From Ignavibacteria bacterium (GTDB lineage Bacteria; Bacteroidota; Ignavibacteria; UBA10030): DNA of 61,376 nucleotides. The number at the start of each line of letters is the position of its first letter. Position 1 is the first letter of the stretch. The position numbers and the translations under genes are program-made. This document shows positions 55,925 through 61,376 of this stretch, in pieces. The DNA lies in contig VGVZ01000019.1 in assembly GCA_016873805.1 (NCBI GenBank), positions 1 through 61,376 of the forward strand, read 5' to 3'. The notes under the pieces were generated by a model. That model was not told where the DNA came from, did no database searches, and was given only the letters and a program-made list of their open reading frames with translations.

Positions 55925-56998
55925 CTATGGACGTCGATGCAATCCCCCCAAACGGGTCATCTTTATTTCATGGGCTATGGCACTCATATCCGACTTCACC
56001 CTCGGCCTACTTTCCTTGTCGCCGCAATTGAACTGGCGAGCTGGCCTCTCCGGAACAATTCCACCGCGTTGCCCTTTCCTGATGTGCTGTTTTGGATTGG
56101 CCGTCACTGTCAGCGAGTCGAATATTGTTCCATCCGCGAGGACATGTCTCAGTACGAGTTTGTGGCCACTAATCATGCACTCAGTATATCCGCGGCTGGA
56201 GGTGTATTTCTCGACCATGTAGGCGTTGTTGTCTTCGTTGGGATTCACAGCGTACGGAGGCGCACCGCCGTTCCCCGTCACAATCTGCATTATCCCTCTC
56301 ACGTCATCGACTGGGGGATTTATCTCTCCGTTGAGTTTGAGTTTCTTTGAACGGACGTAGTAATGCGCATGTCCCATGAACATGATGTCCGCGCCATGTT
56401 CGTAGAGCGGTACCCCCCACTCACGGTGAAGCTTTTCCTCGTATTTCTTCGGACCGAAATCAAAGATCGGGTGATGCCAGATGGTGAGGAGCCACTGTTT
56501 GGGATTGTTTTGGATGGCATCCATCAGCATATCCCGCTGGGGACCATCAGGCGGTTCCATTGAATTCAAAACGAGGAACCGCACGTTTTCGTAATCGAGA
56601 ACGAAGTACCGTCCTCCGTTTCCGAAACGCTGTTGGCCCGGCAAGTACTCTGCCCAGTTTGAATCCCCATCGCCCGGAACTCGATCGTGATTACCCGGAG
56701 CGGCCATGTATTTCGGAGGATTTTCATTCTGGCCAATTCCTCCCAATTCCTCATCGACCGCGGCCTGCCACGTTCTCCAGTCCTTCGATTCAGATCCCCG
56801 GTTCACCACGTCGCCGACATTGATGATGAATCTATAGTCGGGAGAATTTTTCATCATCGACTGCAGAACCGAACGGTGTGCATTGTCATGTGTGCGTGTG
56901 TCACCATAGATGATGAATTTCCACGACTGGCTGTGCAGAGAGAGGGGAAGGAATACGGCGAGGAGACAGAGAACAAAAAGTCGCGTTACGTTCTTCAT
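55925..56998 (-). CDS. Secreted calcineurin-like phosphoesterase
   Basis: The protein is 357 residues from the ATG at 56998, chosen because AAAGGA lies six bases upstream; the ATG at 57004 directly abuts that sequence. A signal peptide (about 1-23, ending LHSQS) is followed by a purple-acid-phosphatase-like fold. Metal ligands appear in IYGDTRTHDN, NVGDVVNRG, AAPGNHDRVPG, WHHPIFDFG and MFMGHAHYYVR. It has a C-terminal beta extension of basic character (PKQHIRKGQRGG). It would hydrolyse phosphate esters outside the cytoplasm. A hairpin-forming repeat lies upstream. Confidence 0.88.
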   Translation of the reverse strand: MKNVTRLFVLCLLAVFLPLSLHSQSWKFIIYGDTRTHDNAHRSVLQSMMKNSPDYRFIINVGDVVNRGSESKDWRTWQAAVDEELGGIGQNENPPKYMAAPGNHDRVPGDGDSNWAEYLPGQQRFGNGGRYFVLDYENVRFLVLNSMEPPDGPQRDMLMDAIQNNPKQWLLTIWHHPIFDFGPKKYEEKLHREWGVPLYEHGADIMFMGHAHYYVRSKKLKLNGEINPPVDDVRGIMQIVTGNGGAPPYAVNPNEDNNAYMVEKYTSSRGYTECMISGHKLVLRHVLADGTIFDSLTVTANPKQHIRKGQRGGIVPERPARQFNCGDKESRPRVKSDMSAIAHEIKMTRLGGLHRRP

Positions 56999-57044
56999 AT
57001 TCATTCCTTTCTCGATTTCCGTCGGCGCCGGTTAAAATCCCTGC

Positions 57045-57113
57045 CCCCGCCTGCCTCGGAGAATTCATGGAGGTGGGCAGGCGCCTCACCGGACACCATT
57101 GAGGCAGGCGGGG
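57045..57113. repeat. Inverted repeat CCCCGCCTGCCTC ... GAGGCAGGCGGGG
   Basis: Two perfect 13-bp arms (57045-57057 and 57101-57113) are separated by 43 bases upstream of the phosphoesterase gene. The inner sequence also contains CAGGCGCCT. It looks like a small palindromic intergenic element or the terminator of the xdhC operon, which ends at 57227 on the same strand. Confidence 0.5.
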
Positions 57114-57226
57114 ACGCCTATTCTTCCTCGGCCAAATCCGAAGGGTTTATGATTCGCAACACATCCAGCCGTCCCCGCCAGACAGCGCAGCGGGCTGGGG
57201 ATTCTTCCGATGGCGTGTGCGGAAAC

Positions 57227-58357
57227 TCAATATGTGCCCGAACCCCCACCCTGCTTATTGAACCACGGTTTCACACTCTCCGACATCGGTACGGATGGTT
57301 TCTCCATCCCGCGCCTGACGCGAATGAGTTCGGCCACGATGCTGACTGCGATCTCCTCTGCCGTCACCGCGCCGATATCCAAACCGATGGGAGCGTGAAC
57401 GCGTTTGAGTGCATCGAGCGAGACTCCATCTTGCAGGAGTCGCTCGTACGTGGCTATCACCTTCCGCTTGCTTCCGATCATGCCGATGTAGCGCGCTGAG
57501 GTCTTGATCGCCCGGGCAAGCACCTCGCCGTCTAACTGATGCCCGCGCGTCACAATAACCACAGAAGTGGAGTCTTTGATTTCGAAGTGATCAAAGGCAA
57601 CATCAATGGGCATGAGAATGATCCGGACTGCGTCGGGAAACCGGCGGGGGTTTGCATATTCTTCACGGTCATCGACAATCGTCACACGAAATCCTGCCGC
57701 GGACGCGATTTGCGAGACAGCGCGAGCGATGTGTCCGCCGCCGAACACAATCAGCGGCTGGAGGCCGGCGATCGGCTGGAGGAGGAGCTCTCCGGACTTT
57801 CCCGGGATCCGAACCGGCACTTCCTGACGATGAGTTCTTTCGATCGCCTTCGAGAAGTCATCGGGGGAGATCTGAAGCTTGCCGCGAAGGGGGGCCGACT
57901 GCTCAAGCAGATGAGTACCAGTGGAGAGATTTTCCAGCACCATTCTGTCTATCACCGTTTGTCGTTCATCCAACATCCGGAGCAGCGCGCAGTCCTGTCC
58001 CTCGTGTCGAGCAGAGTGAAGTTTCGAGAAGATGAGCCGATCGGAATCCTCGATCACTTCAAAAAGAACGTCTACACTCCCCCCGCAAATCATCCCCCCT
58101 TCACTCTTCGTGTCGCTCAGCTCAAATGTCAGAACGAACGAGGCACCACGTTGCGACACCATGGCCTTTACCTGATCGATCACCCGAGCTTCGAGGATTC
58201 CTCCCCCGACGGTACCGATCACGATTTCACCAACCGGTTTGAACACAAGCACCGCTCCGGAGGGGAGGGGCGTGGATCCGGACGAGGTAATCGTCGTCGC
58301 GATCACAACCCGTTCGAGATTATCAAGCGCGGTCTTGATTTCGCTGAGAATATCCAT
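57227..58357 (-). CDS. xdhC: XdhC/CoxI-family molybdenum hydroxylase maturation protein
   Basis: The protein is 376 residues. The N-terminal XdhC domain has IATTITSSGSTPLPSGAVLV, GTVGGGILEARV and MICGGSVDVLFE. The C-terminal Rossmann domain shows IVFGGGHIARAVSQIA, VTIVDDREEYANPRRFPDA, VIVTRGHQLDGEVL, YIGMIGSKRK and APIGLDIGAVTAEEIAVSI. XdhC proteins sulfurate or insert the molybdenum cofactor of xanthine-dehydrogenase-type enzymes. No such enzyme is encoded in the window. It ends an operon with ygeY and the PLP enzyme. Confidence 0.93.
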   Translation of the reverse strand: MDILSEIKTALDNLERVVIATTITSSGSTPLPSGAVLVFKPVGEIVIGTVGGGILEARVIDQVKAMVSQRGASFVLTFELSDTKSEGGMICGGSVDVLFEVIEDSDRLIFSKLHSARHEGQDCALLRMLDERQTVIDRMVLENLSTGTHLLEQSAPLRGKLQISPDDFSKAIERTHRQEVPVRIPGKSGELLLQPIAGLQPLIVFGGGHIARAVSQIASAAGFRVTIVDDREEYANPRRFPDAVRIILMPIDVAFDHFEIKDSTSVVIVTRGHQLDGEVLARAIKTSARYIGMIGSKRKVIATYERLLQDGVSLDALKRVHAPIGLDIGAVTAEEIAVSIVAELIRVRRGMEKPSVPMSESVKPWFNKQGGGSGTY

Positions 58358-58372
58358 ACGATCGCAGAAATG

Positions 58373-59578
58373 TTATCGCAACTTCGATGAGCTTGTGAAT
58401 ACGAGAGGAAACATCGCGTACCACGCCATGGCTTTCACAAGATGCTCAACGGGAATCTGCTCTGTCGCCATGTGCGCATAGATCTCGTTTCCGGGTCCGA
58501 ATCCGATACAGGGGATCCCGTGCATTCCCATCACGGCCACGCCGTTGGTGCTGAAGACCCAGCGGCCAACGTACGGCTTCTCTCCAAATAGCGATTCAAA
58601 GCTCTCGATTCCCGACATGAGGACCGGATGGTCTTCGGGGAGGAGCCATGTGGGATAGTGTTTCTTGGTGGGATAGGTGAGCCCCCGCCAGCTTGGCACC
58701 GCATAGTCGAGCACAACGACCTCTGCCTCAGCCTTCTTCACACTCGGCAATTCTTCGATTTCCCTCACGGCGGATTCCATTGTATCGGTGGCAGCCAACC
58801 GTCGATCCAGATGAATCGTCGATGAATCCGCAACTGCGCAAAGAGAGGGAGAGGTGGAACGGATTTCTGCGATTGCTACGGTCCCTTTGCCAAGGAAGGG
58901 CTCACCGCCGAGTCGGTCGTTGAGCTTTTCGATATCCTGGACGATCGGTGCCATTTTGTATACCGCGTTCACCCCACGCTCGGGGGCCGAGCCATGACAC
59001 GATATTCCCTTTGTGCGGACTTCGATTTCCATCCGGCCCCGATGACCGCGGTAGATGCCGAGATTCGTTGGTTCCGCAATGACTACTACCTCGGGTCGAA
59101 TCTTATCTTCCTGAATAATGTACTGCCAGCACAATCCGTCGCAATCTTCCTCCTGCACGCTTCCAACGACATAGAGCGTGTAGTCATCCTCAAGACCCAG
59201 CTCCTTGATCAGTCGACCCCCGTAGACAATCGAGGCCACGGCTCCTTTCATGTCGCACGCGCCGCGTCCGTAGATGATTCCATCTTTCATATCCCCTTTG
59301 AACGGATCGACGGTCCAATTTGCCGGATTCCCCACATCAACCGTATCGACGTGCGCATCGAGGGCGATGATCTTCTTTCCTTTCCCGATCCGACCGAGGA
59401 TATTCCCCATTGGATCGATCGTGATTTCATCATACCCCAGCTTTTTCATCTCCTCTTCAATCCGATGAATCACCTGCTCCTCCTGCGAGCTGAGTGATTT
59501 GATGGAGATCAGATCGCGGAGGAATTTGATGACGTTTTGTTCGTTCTTCTTTGCCGCATTCAAGATTTCGTTGTGCAT
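58373..59578 (-). CDS. ygeY: YgeY-type M20 peptidase-fold hydrolase
   Basis: This is a 401-residue metallohydrolase of the M20/ArgE/DapE fold. It has the zinc ligands in ALDAHVDTVDVG (HxD), GRGACDMKGAVAS and VQEEDCDG (EE), and C-terminal HMATEQIPVEHL. It closely resembles the YgeY family that travels with xdhC and selenium-dependent molybdenum hydroxylases in purine-degrading bacteria. Its natural substrate is unsettled. It sits 15 bp before xdhC and 14 bp after the PLP-enzyme gene, so the three are co-transcribed. Confidence 0.9.
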   Translation of the reverse strand: MHNEILNAAKKNEQNVIKFLRDLISIKSLSSQEEQVIHRIEEEMKKLGYDEITIDPMGNILGRIGKGKKIIALDAHVDTVDVGNPANWTVDPFKGDMKDGIIYGRGACDMKGAVASIVYGGRLIKELGLEDDYTLYVVGSVQEEDCDGLCWQYIIQEDKIRPEVVVIAEPTNLGIYRGHRGRMEIEVRTKGISCHGSAPERGVNAVYKMAPIVQDIEKLNDRLGGEPFLGKGTVAIAEIRSTSPSLCAVADSSTIHLDRRLAATDTMESAVREIEELPSVKKAEAEVVVLDYAVPSWRGLTYPTKKHYPTWLLPEDHPVLMSGIESFESLFGEKPYVGRWVFSTNGVAVMGMHGIPCIGFGPGNEIYAHMATEQIPVEHLVKAMAWYAMFPLVFTSSSKLR

Positions 59579-59592
59579 GATCGTATTCCGTT

Positions 59593-61044
59593 TCAGCGTG
59601 CCATTGTGTTGAAGTCATTGATCAATCGATCGAAGTATTCAACTTCGTCTTCGAAGAGTGTTCGCCAGTACTCCGGATTCCATTGTTCCGTGATCTCCTC
59701 GTAGGTCTTCCCTTGCTGTTCAACCCAGGTGAAATACTTCAAGTTATGGATCGCCTTCCGCTCGTGGAACGTGAGTTCTTTGAACCAATCAATCGACTGG
59801 TGCGCAAGCGGACCAGCCATATCTTTGGCCGCCTCAATGGTCGAATATTTGCCCCGTTCGCCGCGCAGTTCTTCAAGCCGCGATTGATAGAGATCGACGG
59901 AATCGGTGAAGACCGTGAAGACGACATCGTTCTCTGTCAGTTCGAAATACTTTGCCGTCTTCACAGCGGCCAGCATGTTCGCGATGGCGGAGATGCCGAG
60001 CAGGGAGAGAGAAGTGATTTCCGATTCCGACATTCCAAGAGATGAAAGGTATTTCTTTCCTTCCGCCTCGTTGAAGAGTCTGAGAATGCGCATGCAGTCT
60101 TCATCATCGATCGCGGCAATAGCGTCCGTGCTCCGCACATTGTGGACCCAGGGGACATGCTTGTCGCCGATTCCCTCGATCCTGTGACCGCCGAATCCAT
60201 TCATGAGCAATGTGGGACACTGCAGGGCTTCCGTGGCAACGATTCTGAGTTGAGGGAATCGTTTCTTCAAGAAGTCTCCGGCGGCGAGGGTGCCGGCCGA
60301 TCCGGTTGCCGAGATGAACGCTGCGGCGCTCAGTCCAGACGGCTTCAGAGCATCAAACACCTCTTCGATTGCCGGTCCCGTTACGTTATAGTGCCAGATC
60401 GGATTGCCGAATTCTTCGAACTGATTGAAAATGATGTTGATCGGATCTTTCTTGAGTTCCCAGCACTTGTCGTAGATTTCCTTGACGTTCGATTCGCATC
60501 CGGGAGTCGCGATCACCTCTGCTCCGATTTCCCCCAGCCACTGGAAGCGCTCCTTGGACATCTCTTCCGGCAGGATAGCGATCGGCGTGCATCCCAGGAG
60601 GGCGCAATCGAATGCGCCGCCGCGACAGAAGTTTCCTGTCGAGGGCCAGACGGCCTTGTGCCGCTCCGGATCGAACTCGCCGCTGACAAGTCGCGGGACC
60701 AGGCAGCCAAACGCAGCTCCGACCTTATGCGCACCCGTCGGAAAGTACTTGCCGATCAGGCCAATCACGCGCGCCCGCACTCCGGTTATTGCCGACGGAA
60801 TCTCGACACAGTTCACGCCGCCGAAGAGGCCGGTCGTGATGTCGTTCTTCCATGTGATGCGGAAGAGATTGAGAGGTTCGAGATCCCACAGCCCGACGTT
60901 TTTCAGTTTGGAGGTAATCGACGAGGGGATTGATATCGGATCTCTCAATTGCGCGAAGGTGGGAATGAGGATGCCCCGTTCCTTGCACCGCGTAGCGGTT
61001 TTCTTGATGACGTCAGGGTGAAGTTGCTTAATGATATTCGACAC
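59593..61044 (-). CDS. PLP-dependent enzyme, fold type II
   Basis: The protein is 483 residues. The start is taken as the GTG at 61044 because AGGAG lies 7 bases upstream; the frame continues open to 61086 through a repeat. Fold-type II features are the cofactor lysine K107 in PTGAHKVGAA, the phosphate/substrate loop WPSTGNFCRGGAFDCALLG, and FISATGSAGTLAAGDFLKKR. It is related to threonine synthase, cysteine synthase and diaminopropionate ammonia-lyase but longer than most. With ygeY and xdhC it probably acts in breakdown of an amino acid or purine product; the reaction is unknown. Its first ten codons are duplicated at 45.3 kb. Confidence 0.85.
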   Translation of the reverse strand: MSNIIKQLHPDVIKKTATRCKERGILIPTFAQLRDPISIPSSITSKLKNVGLWDLEPLNLFRITWKNDITTGLFGGVNCVEIPSAITGVRARVIGLIGKYFPTGAHKVGAAFGCLVPRLVSGEFDPERHKAVWPSTGNFCRGGAFDCALLGCTPIAILPEEMSKERFQWLGEIGAEVIATPGCESNVKEIYDKCWELKKDPINIIFNQFEEFGNPIWHYNVTGPAIEEVFDALKPSGLSAAAFISATGSAGTLAAGDFLKKRFPQLRIVATEALQCPTLLMNGFGGHRIEGIGDKHVPWVHNVRSTDAIAAIDDEDCMRILRLFNEAEGKKYLSSLGMSESEITSLSLLGISAIANMLAAVKTAKYFELTENDVVFTVFTDSVDLYQSRLEELRGERGKYSTIEAAKDMAGPLAHQSIDWFKELTFHERKAIHNLKYFTWVEQQGKTYEEITEQWNPEYWRTLFEDEVEYFDRLINDFNTMAR

Positions 61045-61209
61045 ATCTGCTCCTGGAAAGATGAACCGCGGATTGCGCGGAAACAACGCGGATGCACGCC
61101 GATATGAAATCCGTGTCTATCCGCGTCCTATTGTTTTACGATCGTTTGCGAAGACTCTTCGAATGAACTGCGCCTTTGGGCCGAAGTTGAAAAGAAAACC
61201 CAACTCCAT
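61019..61209. repeat. Inverted repeat, right copy
   Basis: This is the reverse complement of 45130-45321 with few differences. It covers the first codons and ribosome-binding site of the PLP-enzyme gene, the palindromic CGCGGAT element with TCTATCCGCGTCCTATT, and the 3' end of a GxxExxY gene. The PLP-enzyme promoter must lie in or beyond it. Confidence 0.85.
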
Positions 61210-61252
61210 TTCAGTGGCTTTGAGATAGTTGAGAAGTTGAGCTTCATGTGGT
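61117..61252 (-). pseudogene. GxxExxY-family protein, C-terminal relic
   Basis: The minus strand codes ILPHEAQLLNYLKATEMELG, FLFNFGPKAQFI and RRVFANDRKTIGRG-stop. HEAQLLNYLKATxxxxGxLxNFG is the hallmark C-terminal half of GxxExxY proteins, a small PD-(D/E)XK-related family of unknown role. The GxxExxY N-terminal part is missing: beyond about 61252 the reading continues into AT-rich sequence without resemblance. The last codons (GGA CGC GGA TAG) belong to the palindromic repeat. Confidence 0.7.
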
Positions 61253-61338
61253 AATATCTTAGGTTGTGTGTAAAAAGAAAATCGGGTGATCTTCCAGTAT
61301 ATTAGGTTTGCCAACACTAATAACGGAGGAACCACCCG
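61253..61338 (+). other. AT-rich leader, possibly the left end of an inserted element
   Basis: The GxxExxY relic stops abruptly near 61252 and an AT-rich 86-base stretch follows, leading to a strong GGAGG and a new gene on the plus strand. An insertion-sequence end is plausible but no terminal inverted repeat can be confirmed within the window. Confidence 0.3.
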
Positions 61339-61376
61339 ATGAAACAGCACAAGCAACGTAGGAAGAATCTTGGGCA
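61339..61376 (+). CDS. 5' end of a gene cut by the right window edge
   Basis: An ATG at 61339 with GGAGG nine bases upstream opens a basic frame, MKQHKQRRKNLG, that runs off the window. The Lys/Arg-rich N-terminus and the context (interrupted GxxExxY gene) would suit a transposase, but twelve residues are too few to decide. Confidence 0.5.
   Translation, partial: MKQHKQRRKNLG

Overview
The window looks like a chromosomal segment of a Gram-negative member of the Bacteroidota/Chlorobiota/Ignavibacteria branch. The clues are a type IX secretion C-terminal sorting domain with the QNYPNPFNPSTTIQF signature, a complete alternative complex III (actABCDEF), an eight-haem nitrite reductase and a Gram-negative cell plan (porin, lipoprotein). 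The taxonomic placement is inference. No tRNA, rRNA, CRISPR array or intact mobile element was found.

Layout. 0-6 kb (minus): a gene cut by the left edge, a redoxin plus a stand-alone DsbD-alpha-like protein, a hybrid histidine kinase, a response regulator and the relic of another kinase. 6.5-9 kb (plus): glycogen branching enzyme glgB followed by decayed treZ and treY fragments. 9-33.7 kb (minus, almost unbroken): one large respiratory block. Read in the direction of transcription it runs YwiC-like membrane protein, Rrf2 regulator, narC-G-H-J-I, two narK transporters, actA-B-C-D-E-F, hemerythrin-like protein, octahaem nitrite reductase, outer-membrane porin, moaA, mobA. Together these genes can take up nitrate, reduce it to nitrite in the cytoplasm, export nitrite and reduce it to ammonium in the periplasm. 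Complex III-like electron transfer and molybdenum-cofactor synthesis are encoded in the same block. A good sigma-70-type promoter with a candidate operator lies in front of the Rrf2 gene.

33.8-43 kb: a secreted endonuclease/phosphatase-fold lipoprotein, nadA and nadC, a lycopene-cyclase relic, an ABC exporter pair, a group II intron reverse-transcriptase relic, and a large secreted beta-propeller protein.

43-61 kb: a repeat-rich, rearranged section. It has a tandem 128-bp repeat, a cysteine-desulfurase-like enzyme, a truncated DUF4956-type gene in front of an intact secreted CotH protein, and a three-gene operon of glutamate dehydrogenase plus two PEP-synthase-like ATP-grasp proteins. One of those two is fused to an N-terminal sensor and a C-terminal nucleotidyltransferase. 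Then come two metallophosphoesterases and an xdhC-ygeY-PLP-enzyme operon. Two ~190-bp inverted repeats (45.1 and 61.0 kb) bracket this 16-kb segment and carry pieces of a GxxExxY-family gene and of the 5' end of the PLP-enzyme gene.

The strongest candidates for new biology are the gdh/double ATP-grasp/nucleotidyltransferase operon and the use of alternative complex III inside a nitrate-to-ammonium respiration block. The window is also unusually rich in gene relics sitting at operon boundaries.
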